From contig NZ_JADEWO010000018.1 of the NCBI RefSeq assembly GCF_015207605.1, positions 46,315-110,314 on the forward strand: 64,000 bases of DNA, read 5' to 3'. The notes beneath the pieces were generated by a model. The model was not told the origin of the DNA. It made no database searches and saw only the letters and a list, made by a program, of their open reading frames with translations. Made by a program: the position numbers and the translations under genes. This DNA comes from Oculatella sp. LEGE 06141. GTDB taxonomy: Bacteria > Cyanobacteriota > Cyanobacteriia > Elainellales > Elainellaceae. Shown here in pieces: positions 45,718-57,000 of this stretch; positions within the stretch are counted from its first letter, which is position 1, and each line of letters opens with the position of its first letter.

Positions 45718-45912
45718 TTACTTCTCTCCGATAAACGTTCCTGACACTATTGAATCATTTTCTGTGCTGTCCCATGAGAGCAGCAACCGAATAGCTCTAG
45801 AAATGAGCCACCTTGATTTCTGGGTTACAACCATCCACCCAACCGTCTACTCATTCTACACAGGCATCTATAGAGTAGAATACAGCCCTACAAACGTTGA
45901 CGAGATGGGGAA

Positions 45913-47010
45913 ATGAACACAATTACGGTGGACTTACCGCAACAGCCGTATGAGATAGCGATCGCTCCTGGAGGGCTGAATCAACTAGGCGAGCAGATGC
46001 AGCCGCTCAAGCTCGGAAAAAAGGTGCTGCTGGTATCTAATCCGGCGTTGTTTCGGCTCTATGGCGAACGGGCGATCGCCTCACTGGAACGGGCTGGGTT
46101 TGAGGTGGTTCAGGCGACCCTGCCAGCAGGGGAACGCTACAAAACGCTGAACTCAATTCAGAAGATCTACGACATCGCGTTGGCCAACCGCCTGGAGCGA
46201 TCGTCTACCATCGTGGCGCTGGGGGGGGGAGTCGTGGGAGACATGGCTGGCTTTGCCGCAGCGACCTGGCTCAGGGGAATCAATTTTGTGCAGGTGCCAA
46301 CGTCTCTATTGGCAATGGTGGATGCGGCGATCGGCGGTAAAACGGGAGTAAACCATCCCCAGGGCAAAAACCTGATTGGGGCGTTTCATCAGCCTCGGCT
46401 GGTAGTAATCGACCCGGAGGTGCTGCATACACTTCCTGCCCGTGAATTTCGAGCGGGTATAGCAGAGGTGATCAAATACGGAGTGATCTGGGATCTAGAA
46501 CTGTTTACGCAGTTAGAGGCAGCTCAGCGGCTAGATCAGTCCCGTTATGTGGACGACGCTCTTTTGCAAACCATTCTGACCCATTCTTGCAAGGCCAAAG
46601 CCCATATTGTGAGCAAGGATGAGAAAGAAGCAGGATTAAGAGCCATTTTGAATTATGGTCACACGATTGGTCATGCGATAGAAAGCCTGACGGGATACCG
46701 ACTGATCACGCATGGAGAAGGCGTTGCCATTGGCATGGTCGCGGCTGGAGCTATTGCTTTAGACATGGGGCAGTGGGATGAAGACGCGGCTCAGCGGCAA
46801 CACGCGTTGATTCAAAAAGCGGGTTTGCCGACTCAGCTTCCCAGTGGGTTGGATATTGCAGCTATTGTGTCTAGTTTGCAGTCTGATAAGAAGGTACAAT
46901 CTGGCCGCGTTCGGTTTGTGCTGCCAACGCAAATTGGAGCAGCAATGGTTACCGATCAGGTATCGTCAACGACGATTCAAACCGTATTACAACAGATGCA
47001 AGTTGCTTGA
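45913..47010 (+). CDS. aroB: 3-Dehydroquinate synthase
   Basis: A 365-residue AroB, second step of the shikimate pathway, using NAD and a metal. [20 protein letters not shown] binds [23 protein letters not shown] is the substrate-binding signature, and metal ligands are in [21 protein letters not shown] and [10 protein letters not shown]. Complete, normal length. Stands alone. Confidence 0.97.
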   Translation: MNTITVDLPQQPYEIAIAPGGLNQLGEQMQPLKLGKKVLLVSNPALFRLYGERAIASLERAGFEVVQATLPAGERYKTLNSIQKIYDIALANRLERSSTIVALGGGVVGDMAGFAAATWLRGINFVQVPTSLLAMVDAAIGGKTGVNHPQGKNLIGAFHQPRLVVIDPEVLHTLPAREFRAGIAEVIKYGVIWDLELFTQLEAAQRLDQSRYVDDALLQTILTHSCKAKAHIVSKDEKEAGLRAILNYGHTIGHAIESLTGYRLITHGEGVAIGMVAAGAIALDMGQWDEDAAQRQHALIQKAGLPTQLPSGLDIAAIVSSLQSDKKVQSGRVRFVLPTQIGAAMVTDQVSSTTIQTVLQQMQVA

Positions 47011-47187
47011 CGGTCGGTGAACTGGCTTGCTTTTAAAGGTTTTTCTGGTTTACTAGATTTCATCCCTCAACGGAGTTGACCGGATATCAGGTATCCTCTC
47101 GTCGTTTGTGCGATCGCCTCCCCCAAGCGGGAATGAGTGCCTTTAATCACTTCACTGCTGTTTTAAATTCAACCGTGAGCGAAAGGT

Positions 47188-49032
47188 ATGTTAAAGGTTT
47201 CTGCCAGTTTGAAATCAGCCCCTCGCTATCAGCCGGCCTTAGCCACCGTGAAAGAAGCGGCAATCCTGATGTTGCTTGCCGTTATCACCTGGTGTTCTCG
47301 GTTTTATTACTCCTCAGAATTTGGCCTCTATTACGAGGACTATGGCAGAATTCCAGTGGCAATGGGATGGACATGGACAGACTTGTGGGACTATGTGCTT
47401 CACATTCCTGGATGGCTGATCCATATGGATTATGAAGGGCGTGCCCTCCATCCAGGATTGATTCACATTCTTTCGTTTATTGGCAATCGAATTGGTGGAT
47501 TGCAGGCTATTTACAAGATCGGTTATGGGATCGCAACCGTTAACACCATCTTGTTTTATGCCCTCCTGAGACGCACCTCGTCCCAACCGTTTTTTGCATT
47601 AACCAGTTCTCTAGCGTTTGCACTGTTTCCGGTTCATACCAGTCAGGCGTTTCTCACGATTTCTCTGGGAATATTGCCTGCACTCACTCTGTTTCTAGTA
47701 GCGTGCCACTTGTATCTCTCGGATAATGTCAAAACCTCACGCCTTTCCTATGGGGCTATCCTGGCATCTTTACTGTGCTACGAAAAGTTTTTTCTGCTGT
47801 TTTTAGTCGCTCCCTTATTGCAGAAAGCGCCTCTTTCCGGTCGGCGCAGAGAGGTCATCAGGCATGTTGCCATTTTGGTGGCACTCCTGTTGGGGGTAAC
47901 GCTCCTGCGGAAACTCAACGGTGAATCTCGCGTTTCTGAACTGGGGTTGACTGATCTTACCAATGCCTTGATTAGCATTGTCCTGGGGCCCTGGATCACG
48001 ATAGGGACGTTTTTGGAACGTGCTGTTCAAGCGGTGGGGTTGTTAAATCAGCAGTGGTTGGGGTTGCTGCTGGCAGCCTTTCTAGCCATTGGCTTGAGTC
48101 TATATAGTCTATTGTTAGTCAACCGCAGCAATCAGCCGATTTTCTCAAAATCGGTGTCGTTGAAACGCAATCGGTTTCGGGCAGGCCGTTCATTTCTCTT
48201 CAATGATTTAGCGCGGTGGGCGATCGCTGGCACGGCAATGCTTTTTCTGGCTTACCCGTTAAACTTTCTTGATTCTGTGTTTATCACAACTGGAAGAACA
48301 TCGCATGTTCATGTGGCAGCCGTTGTAGGAGCGTCGATTCTGTGCGGTTGTGGTTGTGTCCTGGTTGATAGTTTAGCCAGTGCTTATCAAAAACGATTGG
48401 CCTCAACGGTGGTGTTGTCTACGTTCTTTACGCTGTTACTTGTCTTTGGGCTAACGGTTCAACAAGACTACATTACAAGCAAACAATATCAGCAGGCGTT
48501 TTGGACAGACGTAGTGAGCCTGTGTCCTGATATGACCCAGGACACCATCATTTTAGTGAATAACCAGGTCTTGCCTCAGGTAGAGCAAATCAACCCGCTC
48601 CAAACAGGTCACTTTGCTAAAGTACTGGGTTACATTTATCAATTTCCAGAGAGTTGGCTTAATTTCGAGGATGAAAGTCTATCTCGGCAGCCCAAGGTAT
48701 ATCGGCTGAAACACGGATGGCGAAACAAAATTTTGTCGGAGGAGGGTTTGCTGCACATCAACGAAGATATAGTCGCGACGCGAACGGTATCGCCCGATAA
48801 GATTGATGGTTCCAACCTGATTGTGCTGGAGACCAGAAATGGAGCGTTGAGCCGTAGAACCCAGCCATTCATCGTTAAAAACCGCCAATTTCCGCTTAAA
48901 CAAAACAATTCTGAGTTTGAAGTCCCTCCATTCAAAGCAGGAGTGTTGCATAAGTATCTAATTAATAGATCCCACGGTGCATCCGTTCGATATCGTTCTC
49001 AGCGTCCAAATGGAGGCGATCGCAGGTTCTAA
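47188..49032 (+). CDS. Multi-pass membrane protein, GT-C-like, paralogue 1
   Basis: A 614-residue protein with about ten to eleven hydrophobic helices in residues 20-440 and a soluble C-terminal domain of about 150 residues. The first extracytoplasmic loop has YYEDYGRIPVAMGWTWTD, an acidic pair typical of GT-C glycosyltransferases that use lipid-linked sugars. A conserved HVHVAAVVGASILCG segment lies near residue 380. It is followed by a paralogue at 49102-50841 with the same architecture. GT-C assignment rests on topology and the acidic loop; sugar and acceptor unknown. Confidence 0.75.
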   Translation: MLKVSASLKSAPRYQPALATVKEAAILMLLAVITWCSRFYYSSEFGLYYEDYGRIPVAMGWTWTDLWDYVLHIPGWLIHMDYEGRALHPGLIHILSFIGNRIGGLQAIYKIGYGIATVNTILFYALLRRTSSQPFFALTSSLAFALFPVHTSQAFLTISLGILPALTLFLVACHLYLSDNVKTSRLSYGAILASLLCYEKFFLLFLVAPLLQKAPLSGRRREVIRHVAILVALLLGVTLLRKLNGESRVSELGLTDLTNALISIVLGPWITIGTFLERAVQAVGLLNQQWLGLLLAAFLAIGLSLYSLLLVNRSNQPIFSKSVSLKRNRFRAGRSFLFNDLARWAIAGTAMLFLAYPLNFLDSVFITTGRTSHVHVAAVVGASILCGCGCVLVDSLASAYQKRLASTVVLSTFFTLLLVFGLTVQQDYITSKQYQQAFWTDVVSLCPDMTQDTIILVNNQVLPQVEQINPLQTGHFAKVLGYIYQFPESWLNFEDESLSRQPKVYRLKHGWRNKILSEEGLLHINEDIVATRTVSPDKIDGSNLIVLETRNGALSRRTQPFIVKNRQFPLKQNNSEFEVPPFKAGVLHKYLINRSHGASVRYRSQRPNGGDRRF

Positions 49033-49101
49033 GTTGCAACTGAAATAGGCGTACCCCGTCATTATCCCCATCTATCGTTGTGAGTTTTAGCGACTATTGA
49101 C

Positions 49102-50841
49102 ATGGGTAAAATAGGCGAAAGTATTATCCTAGCCTTGCTTGCAATAGTGACATGGGGCAGCCGTTTCTATTACTCCAGTCAATTTGGGCTGTATGAAGAC
49201 GATCATTACCGGGTTCCTGTGGCAATGGCCTGGACGTGGTCTAACTTCTGGGAGTATCTTGCCCGTATTCCCCAAAGCCAGTTACGGATGGAAGGTCAAG
49301 GCCGAATGCTGCATTCTGGCTTGATTTTTGGTTTGTCGTTTCTAGGCGAACAGTTGGGAGGGCTGTCTGCTATTTATTGGTTGGGCTACTGCATTGTTGC
49401 TCTCAATACGCTGCTGTTTTACTATCTGTTGAAACGGTTATCAGGACAAGCATTTTTTGCCACGACAGGGGCGATCGCCTTTGCTTTATTTCCAGCCGAT
49501 ACCACCCAGGCTTTTCTAACACATGCCCTGGGAGTACAGCCCGGATTAACGCTTCTACTCGTTAGTCTGCATGGGTATAGCTTTAAGACACGATTACGCT
49601 CACTGCTGTCCTATTGCTGTATTTTTCTGTCGCTATTCATCTACGAAAAATTCTTTTTAGTATTCCTGGCTGCGCCACTGTTGAGGCGATCGCCCCCTCG
49701 GATTAGGGAGTTGCTGCGCCATGCTGCCATTATGGGGGTGCTATTAATGGGTGTACTCATTGCTCGAAAAGCGAGCGGCGAAAGTCGTGTGAGTGAACTC
49801 GATCCGCTGGCCGTGTTCAAGGTCATTACCGACAGTGTGCTTGGGCCTGTGGTTAGTGTGGCGATGTTCATCTACCGACCCATCACAGGTCTCGTTTCAT
49901 TACAAACAGATTGGTTTATTCCTTTAGCTCTCTTTTTTCTGATCAGTGTTTATGTGCTGTATCAAACACACCAGACCAGCCGAGACAGAGCAGCAGATCC
50001 GTTCACGTTCAATGATCTCTACCGATGGGCGATCATTGGCCTTAGCCTGTTGGTGTTAGCGTATCCGCTAACTCTAATTGGTGTCGTTGGCGAAATTAGC
50101 GGTCGTGGGTCACGCGTGCATGTAGCGGCAGTGGTTGGAGCATCGATTTTGTGCGCCTGTGCCTGTTCTGCGATCGCCTCCATAGCAACCGCACGTCACA
50201 AACAGCCTCTTGCCATGCTGGGTCTGTCTGCCTTTTTTACCCTACTGCTGGCTTTTGGGTTCACCATTCAGCGAGATTTTGTTACCAGTTGGCGCTATCA
50301 GCAAGCATTTTGGAGCGATTTAATTACCCTTTGCCCTGATATGACGGCAGATACAGTCATTCTGGTTGAACAATATGCCCTGAAAGATACTCAGCAAATT
50401 ATGGCGCGATCGCCTTACATGAATCGAGTGCTGAACTTGATATATCAATTTCCTGCTAACTGGAAGCCGTTTGTCAATGAATCAAGCGTGTTTACACCAA
50501 CATCAAGAACTCGTCCTCCAGTGATCTACCGTCTCCAGAGAAACTGGAGCGATCCTCTTGCAGATGATGTCTCTGGTAATCGTCTCAAGTTAACTCAAAA
50601 TACAATTGTTTATCATCGTCTGGCTAAAGCCACACCTGAGGTAGAAAGCTCCAACCTTATTGTGATAGAAGCTCGGAATGGCCAATTGAGCCGCCGAACG
50701 GAACCGCTTCCAGGGGATGGCAGAACTTTTCCACTGAAGCCACCCGATTTAACCATTGAACCTCCATCGTTTGAGGAAGGTATTCTTTACCCTTACTTAA
50801 TTCGCGCCCAAGGTGAACAACCAATCCAATACATTCAATGA
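49102..50841 (+). CDS. Multi-pass membrane protein, GT-C-like, paralogue 2
   Basis: A 579-residue paralogue of the preceding gene, 69 bases downstream. It shares the N-terminal TWGSRFYYSSQFGLYEDDHY (the other has TWCSRFYYSSEFGLYYEDY), the VHVAAVVGASILCAC core, the DFVTSWRYQQAFWSDLITLC segment and the C-terminal SNLIVIEARNGQLSRRTEP. The acidic loop here is EDDHYRVP. About ten helices plus a soluble tail. A local tandem duplication is the simplest origin. Function presumably parallel to its neighbour. Confidence 0.75.
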   Translation: MGKIGESIILALLAIVTWGSRFYYSSQFGLYEDDHYRVPVAMAWTWSNFWEYLARIPQSQLRMEGQGRMLHSGLIFGLSFLGEQLGGLSAIYWLGYCIVALNTLLFYYLLKRLSGQAFFATTGAIAFALFPADTTQAFLTHALGVQPGLTLLLVSLHGYSFKTRLRSLLSYCCIFLSLFIYEKFFLVFLAAPLLRRSPPRIRELLRHAAIMGVLLMGVLIARKASGESRVSELDPLAVFKVITDSVLGPVVSVAMFIYRPITGLVSLQTDWFIPLALFFLISVYVLYQTHQTSRDRAADPFTFNDLYRWAIIGLSLLVLAYPLTLIGVVGEISGRGSRVHVAAVVGASILCACACSAIASIATARHKQPLAMLGLSAFFTLLLAFGFTIQRDFVTSWRYQQAFWSDLITLCPDMTADTVILVEQYALKDTQQIMARSPYMNRVLNLIYQFPANWKPFVNESSVFTPTSRTRPPVIYRLQRNWSDPLADDVSGNRLKLTQNTIVYHRLAKATPEVESSNLIVIEARNGQLSRRTEPLPGDGRTFPLKPPDLTIEPPSFEEGILYPYLIRAQGEQPIQYIQ

Positions 50842-51271
50842 GCTAAAACTCTGGCTCTATCAGTCGTGGGGAGGTTCAGCAAAATTTGAACCCGTGCGGA
50901 TACATTGTACGACTGCGTCAACCGCCTTTTTATAAGCAATATAACTTTATAGTAGTATAGTAATATACGATTAAAGGAGGGCGATGCCTCGGCGTCCATT
51001 GCCATCTCATCCTCTAGTGAATCCAGTGATATGAAAATTGTCTTCAATCCTGCGAACTAGAGGTCTTGCAATGTCGGTTCAAAATTTTGGCTCCATCTAC
51101 CTGGCTGCAAATTCTGGCCGCACTATGCAAGCAGGAACTGCGACAGGCTTTACAGCCATTTTCGTTTGCATTTACCACACACCAAACCCTACACCCCCAT
51201 CTTGGCAAGACTGTGGCTTACTCAATTGAGAACTGCTGTAAGAACGTTGTGAATTATCCAGAGGAATTGTA
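50842..51271. other. Intergenic region containing the second miniature element
   Basis: A 430-base gap. It contains the inverted-repeat element at 51150-51241. An AT-rich stretch around 50935-50975 (ATATAACTTTATAGTAGTATAG) may hold the DUF3122 promoter. Short frames seen here arise from the element and are not genes. Confidence 0.45.
51150..51241 (-). mobile_element. Miniature inverted-repeat element, copy B
   Basis: A 92-base element in the opposite orientation to copy A (16311-16400). On the minus strand it starts TTACAGCAGTTCTCAATTGA and ends GAAAATGGCTGTAA. The interior (AGCCACAGTCTTGCCAAGA, then a GGGGTGT-like tract) matches copy A with scattered substitutions. It carries no coding sequence. 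It ends 30 bases before the DUF3122 start codon. Confidence 0.75.
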
Positions 51272-51805
51272 ATGGGATGTCGTTTACGAAGACTCTTTTC
51301 CAAATTGCTGTTGCTGGGGGCACTCATACTGGGTGTTGTCCTGGGATTAGAACTATTGCATCCCTCCGCTGCCGCTGCTGCCATTAGACGGCTAGAAGAA
51401 GCACCGGGACAAATCGTTTATCAATCTCGCCAAACCCTCAAAGATCAGCATGGTAATAGCTGGCAGACTATTGCCTTCAAACGTATTTATTCCAACGGTC
51501 AAACCAAGGTTGAGCTAAGGCTGGTGGGCTTCCCTGGTGTAGCCGCAATCGAGCGATCGCAGTCCTTGACGCTAACCAACTCACTGGGCAAAACACTAAC
51601 GGCGGCTGATACGTCCAGCACTGCATTTACAGAGCGCGATCGTCCTGAACCTAACGTAGGACAGTATGACCTTCAGCCATTGCTACCAGAATTACCAGCC
51701 GAGATTCCTTTGAAATTGATATTGCCCACAACGGAGGGAGAAGGTATTCGTCTATCTATTCCGCCTTCGTTGGTGCAGGAATGGCAAACCGTTGCTAGCC
51801 AATAA
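51272..51805 (+). CDS. DUF3122 exported protein
   Basis: A 177-residue cyanobacterial protein with a signal peptide or N-terminal anchor (basic CRLRRLFSK, then LLLLGALILGVVLGL, with AAAAA near the cleavage region). The mature part matches the DUF3122 pattern: GQIVYQSRQTLKDQHGNSWQ, IAFKRIYSNGQTKVELRLVG, then a Pro/Leu-rich end. Beta-rich and probably periplasmic or lumenal. AGAGGA precedes the ATG. Function unknown. Confidence 0.85.
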   Translation: MGCRLRRLFSKLLLLGALILGVVLGLELLHPSAAAAAIRRLEEAPGQIVYQSRQTLKDQHGNSWQTIAFKRIYSNGQTKVELRLVGFPGVAAIERSQSLTLTNSLGKTLTAADTSSTAFTERDRPEPNVGQYDLQPLLPELPAEIPLKLILPTTEGEGIRLSIPPSLVQEWQTVASQ

Positions 51806-52232
51806 TGTTCAAGAGGTATTTGGATCTCATGAAATCAATTAATGAAGGATGGCAAAGACTCAACGGCAACGTGGGCGATCGAGTTATCGAAGCAAATATC
51901 CGCGAGTTGCTACACAATCCTCCCGGAAAACAATCCTGGTGTTACATCAGAGTGTTAGCTCCCCTACCCTAACTGGTAACAAAAGCTTACGAACCTTGTC
52001 TTCCGGATTTTGGGAATTTAAAGAGACAAAAAAGCCACAACCGTCAAACCAATCACCTGGGTGTACACCACAGTTCACAGAGAAGGATTGGCAATTCAGT
52101 CTATGCATCACTTTCTGACCTGGCATCAAAGAAAAGCAAGTCAAGGGTGAACGGTGCAAGCTGCCAGTATATTATGATGCAGCGAATATGCTACGGTTTT
52201 GAGCATCTGTCAACTGCCGGAGTAATTTGAGG
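51806..52232. other. Intergenic region without recognised gene
   Basis: A 427-base gap. Two overlapping open frames on opposite strands (51849-52118 plus, 51947-52159 minus) have unlike-protein composition and no family. Nothing else supported; GGAG at about 52218 serves the next gene. Confidence 0.4.
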
Positions 52233-53738
52233 ATGGCTCTACCCTTAGTTATCGACATTGCTATAGGGACTATTTTTATTTATTTAACTCTCAGTTTGTT
52301 AGCGTCAGAAGTTCAAGAAATTATTACAACTTTATTGCAGTGGAGAGCCGAGCATCTTAAAAAATCAATTGAAGTTCTCTTTTCGGGAAACAGTGAAACA
52401 AGTTCTACTGACCGAACGTTCACTAATGAGCTGTACAGGAGTCCACTGATTCAATCCTTGAATCAAGAGGCCAGAGGACGATTTGCGCGGTTCTTTCGGC
52501 GAATTGGTCAAACTATTGGTGATTTGTACCGGACGCTTTCAGGCACTCGCAATGTATTTGGCAGTCAGCGTAGTGGCCCTTCCTACATTCCGTCAGAAAC
52601 GTTTTCAGTAGCGCTAATGCAGCAGCTTGAGATTGACGCATTGAGCCAAAAATTTAGTGAGTGGACGATTCGTCAATTTGGTGAAGAGAAGCTAATTTTA
52701 GTGCAAGATATTCTGGATGCATTGCGATATAGCCTTGGAGATGAATCGCTATTAGAAAACGAATTGGCTGCCTTGAAGCGCAGTTTAAACACCATCGTGA
52801 ATGACTTTATGAGAGGCAGAACGTCGCTATCGAGCAGCATCGATTTAGCCACTCAACAACTGGTGGGATTTATCGACAACACAGAACTATCCTTAAGCGA
52901 TAACCATCACTGCCAAACCATCATTCGGCAACGATTACCTTATTTACGACAGGCACTCTCTGTTCGCAGCTTAGAACCCACCATTGTTGAGGTATTGTCA
53001 TTAGTCATCAGCCAAAGTGACCTGCGAAATCTACCGCTCGACATTGCCGAGATGGTTGCCCGTATTCGGCAGAACAATTTGGCCATTCCGCCGCAACTGA
53101 TTCGCAACTTGCTAGCGCTCGCAGAACAGGCACAGGCCAAAGCCACTGGCTTAGACGATGGCGTGCGCCACCTTGAACACGAATTTGCCACCTGGTTCGA
53201 TCGCTCCATGGAACGCGCCAGCGGGGTTTATCGGCGCAACGCCAAAGGTATCGGAATCATCATTGGCTTTCTCATTGCGGCAGGAACCAACTCTGATACG
53301 TTTCATATCGTCAATCGCCTCTCTCGGGATTCGGCTATTCGTTCTAGCATTACCCAGGCGGCTAATCAGGCGATCGCCGACTCAACCCAGGTGCTAGCTC
53401 CTGCCCGTCCACCCGGTGCATTACCAGACACAGCCTCCCCACTTAGCCCCAGCGAACAAACAGCCACAACCAGAAGCCTGCAAACGGATTTAGAAACAGT
53501 AAGAGATGCCGTTGATGGCACATTAGAGACGCTGCCGCTCCCGCTGGGATGGAACGCCATCAATTTAGAACAGCAACGTGTAGAAGGAATCGGGTGGGGC
53601 ATTCCGTTCCTGCGTCAGGTGCTCGGGTGGTTTATTACTGGCATTGCGCTCTCGATGGGCGCATCGTTTTGGTATGACCTGCTCGGTAAGGTGGTCAAGG
53701 TTCGCAATACGGGAAAAGTGGAACGGCAAAATGATTAG
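52233..53738 (+). CDS. Unknown membrane protein with two terminal helices
   Basis: A 501-residue protein. One helix lies at residues 4-25 (LVIDIAIGTIFIYLTLSLLA), a long helical soluble region fills the middle (an internally similar LSEWTIRQFG and LPLDIAEMVARIRQNN type), then GIIIGFLIAAGTNSDTFHIV, and a C-terminal helix ending WFITGIALSMGASFWYDLLG with KVVKVRNTGK. That last motif occurs, by recall, in hypothetical proteins of several bacterial phyla. The start at 52233 is taken over a TTG at 52227. Function unknown. Confidence 0.75.
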   Translation: MALPLVIDIAIGTIFIYLTLSLLASEVQEIITTLLQWRAEHLKKSIEVLFSGNSETSSTDRTFTNELYRSPLIQSLNQEARGRFARFFRRIGQTIGDLYRTLSGTRNVFGSQRSGPSYIPSETFSVALMQQLEIDALSQKFSEWTIRQFGEEKLILVQDILDALRYSLGDESLLENELAALKRSLNTIVNDFMRGRTSLSSSIDLATQQLVGFIDNTELSLSDNHHCQTIIRQRLPYLRQALSVRSLEPTIVEVLSLVISQSDLRNLPLDIAEMVARIRQNNLAIPPQLIRNLLALAEQAQAKATGLDDGVRHLEHEFATWFDRSMERASGVYRRNAKGIGIIIGFLIAAGTNSDTFHIVNRLSRDSAIRSSITQAANQAIADSTQVLAPARPPGALPDTASPLSPSEQTATTRSLQTDLETVRDAVDGTLETLPLPLGWNAINLEQQRVEGIGWGIPFLRQVLGWFITGIALSMGASFWYDLLGKVVKVRNTGKVERQND

Positions 53739-54033
53739 CTTAATGGCTCAAGTTTGTCCACTTGGGTAATGTGAGCCACGGTTAACACTGTTTACAATCA
53801 CGGTCAGTACAGAGTATCCAGTTTGGAACCCTGGCTGTTCGCTATTACTTCGGGTGGCAGAGGCGCGATCGCTCTGATTTGTCTAGCCTCTGTCGGTCAA
53901 CCCTCACCATTGAGAGAGGAGTAACGCTTTTATTTGCGTTATACATATTATTATTTCTCAATATTTTTTAACAAACCACCTGTTCTGTCCATATATCTGT
54001 CCATAGTCCGTTTATCCAGGGAGAGCAGCGATC

Positions 54034-57000
54034 GTGCAGAACACAGCAAAAACCGGGTTCAGCATCAGTGCCCTAGCCATTCAGCAGCATATTGGCACTT
54101 TAATGTTGACCCTGGCCATGATTGTGATTGGGGTCTTCTTTATTTTCAATCTTCAGGTTGATTTGTTGCCCTCCATCACCTATCCGCGCATTGGAGTTCG
54201 GCTCGACGCTCCTGGCGTTTCGCCCGAAGTCGCCGTCGATGAGATAACTCGCCCTCTAGAAGAAGCGCTTTCGGCAACCGAAGGAGTGGTTCAGGTTTAT
54301 TCTCAAACCCGCGAAGGACAGGTGAGTGTAGACCTGTTTTTTCGTCCCGGTGGCAACATTGACCAGGCACTAAATGAGGCGACCGCAGCCTTCAACCGGG
54401 CACGCAGCACGCTACCAGAGACGGTGGAAGAGCCTCGCCTGTTTAAGGTAGACCCATCCCAGCAGCCAGTCTATGAACTGGCCTTAACCTCTCCCTCTCT
54501 AGAACCGGTTGATTTGCGCGTCTTTGCCGATGAAGAATTAGGCCGTGAATTAAGCGTGGTTCAGGGGGTTGCTGCCGTTGATGTATCTGGCGGCATTGCC
54601 GAAGAGGTTCGGGTTGTGGTTGACCTGGCTCGTCTCCAGGCGCTTGGCATTGGGCTAAATGATGTTTTAAGTGAACTACAAGAAACGAATCAAGATGTTT
54701 CTGGAGGTCGCCTTTTAGGGGATACCTCAGAACAGCTCACTCGTGCCGTGGGGCGCTTTCAAGATGCCCAAGAAATCAGCAATTTGTCGTTCGCAGTAGG
54801 TTCTGCGGCGGGGCAAGATGAGGCTCCCTTGAATGCGACGGCCTCTGATTCTGCCACCCGTCGGGTTTATCTGCGTGATTTTGCTGAAGTGGTTGATGGC
54901 ACGCAGGATCAGCGAATTTTTGTCACCCTGAACGGTCAATCCGCTGTTAAAGTTAGCGTGCAAAAGCAGCCCGACGCCAACACAATTGAAGTGGTTGATG
55001 GCGTGAAACGTCGAATCGAGGAACTGCGGCAGTCAGGGTTGATTCCAGAGGACATGGATTTAATTTCAACGCTGGACGAGTCGGTTTTTATTAACAACGC
55101 GATTTCTAATGTCACCACGGCGGGTTTAACGGGTGCCGGACTGGCAGCGATCGCCGTTCTACTGTTCCTCGGTTCCATTCGCCAAACTCTCATTATCGTG
55201 CTGGCGATTCCGCTGGCAACACTGACTGCCATTATTTTCATGAACCTGTTTGGCTTAACCATCAACGTCTTTAGCCTGGGTGGGCTGGCGTTGGGGGTGG
55301 GTATTGTCGTCGATAACTCGATCGTCATGCTGGAGACTATTGCCTCTGGCGCTGGCATGACTCCCGGTAAAGACAGCCAAACCCGGTTAACCTCGCGTCA
55401 GTTAATTGAACAATCGGTGCAGAGCAGTCAGTCCGTTGAATCGGCGTTAGTGGCATCAACGTCTACCAACCTGGTAGCGGTGTTGCCGTTTCTACTCATT
55501 GGCGGGTTCTTGGCGCTGCTGTTCAATGAGCTAATTTTGACCGTAAGCTTTGCCGTGGCCGCCTCAATTTTGGTGGCCATTACAGTAGTGCCGATGATGA
55601 CCTCCCGGCTGTTGGCGATCCCCATGTCGAGCCGAGTCGGAGAGTTCTGGCTGCTGCAAGCGTTCAATCGACGGTTTGATGCCGCAACCCGACACTATAC
55701 GTCTCTGCTCGATCGCGTTTTGCGACGGCGAATCATTGTTATTCTGCTGGCCTTTCTGCTGCTGGGTGGCAGTAGCCTGCTCATGCTGGGTCGTATTCCT
55801 CAGGAGATTTTGCCTCGAATTAACACCGGGCAGGCGCGATTATTTGCTCAGTTTCCGCCAGGAACCACGCTGGACGACAACCGGAGGGTGATGGCAGCAG
55901 TAGACGACATTTTGCGATCGCAGCCAGAAACAGAGTATGCCTTTTCAACCGCCGGGGGTGCCCTGTTTGGTACCAATACCAGTGAAAACCCGTTGCGAGG
56001 GTCGAGCACCATTACGCTGGAACCGGGAACGGATGTGGAAGCCTATGTGTCGCGGGTCAGCCGCGAGTTTGAGCGCTTAAATCTGGTGGACGTGCGTTTG
56101 CGGCTCAGTCCGGGCGAAGTCCGAGGCTTGATTTTGAATAACTCACCCGTGCGCGGAGCCGAAGTGGACGTGCTGCTGCAAGGTGAGGATGCAGATACGC
56201 TGGCACAGGCTGGAGAGCAAGTTTTGCAAGCTCTAGAAGCGCAATCAACCCTGGCGAGTTTTCGACCCGATGCCGATCGTCGCCAGCCTGAGGTACAAAT
56301 TCGGCTGAACCCAGAGAGGGCTGCCGATGTTGGCCTTAATATTCGCGACATTGGGGACACCCTGGAGACGGCACTGGCAGGCTCAACGCCAACCCAACTT
56401 CAACGAGGCAACCGCCTGGTGGATGTGCGAGTCGAGCTGGATAATGAAGCCATTCGCCGCCCCTCTCAACTCGCCCAACTGCCGCTATTTACTGAAACCA
56501 ATCAGTTAATTCGGCTCAGCGACGTGGCTCAAATTGAGGAAGGTGAAGCCCCTGGAGAGATTCAGCGAATTAATCAACGCCAGGTGTTTATTATTGCTGG
56601 CAGCCTGACTGAAGGCGCAAATTTAGGGGAAGCACTGGCTGAAGTCGATCGCATTGTGCAGGGAATCGAATTACCCAGAGGTGTGAGCCGACTGCCCAGT
56701 GCATCTGCCGAAAGCAACCGAGAAATTCAATCTGCATTGCCGATCCTGGGTGGGCTAGCCGCCTTCCTGGTCTTTGTGGTAATGGCCGTGCAATATAACT
56801 CGCTTGTTGACCCACTGGTGATTATGTTTACCATTCCGCTGGCGCTGGCGGGCGGCATTTGGGGCTTATTCATCACACAAACTGCCATTGGCGCAACTGT
56901 GATTGTGGGTGCCGTGTTGCTGGTTGGAATTGTCGTCAATAACGCCATCATCATGGTAGAGCTGGCAAATCAGATTCGCGAGCAGCAGCAAGTCGATCGC

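Noticed and set aside
50881..50901. Minus-strand GGGTTCAAATT resembling a tRNA T-loop
   Set aside because: No cloverleaf can be built around it.
51038..51272. Two overlapping plus-strand frames of 63 and 68 codons
   Set aside because: Both run through the miniature inverted-repeat element and have no independent support.
51849..52118. 89-codon plus-strand frame
   Set aside because: Low-quality composition, an equally long minus-strand frame overlaps it, and no family or ribosome-binding site is visible.
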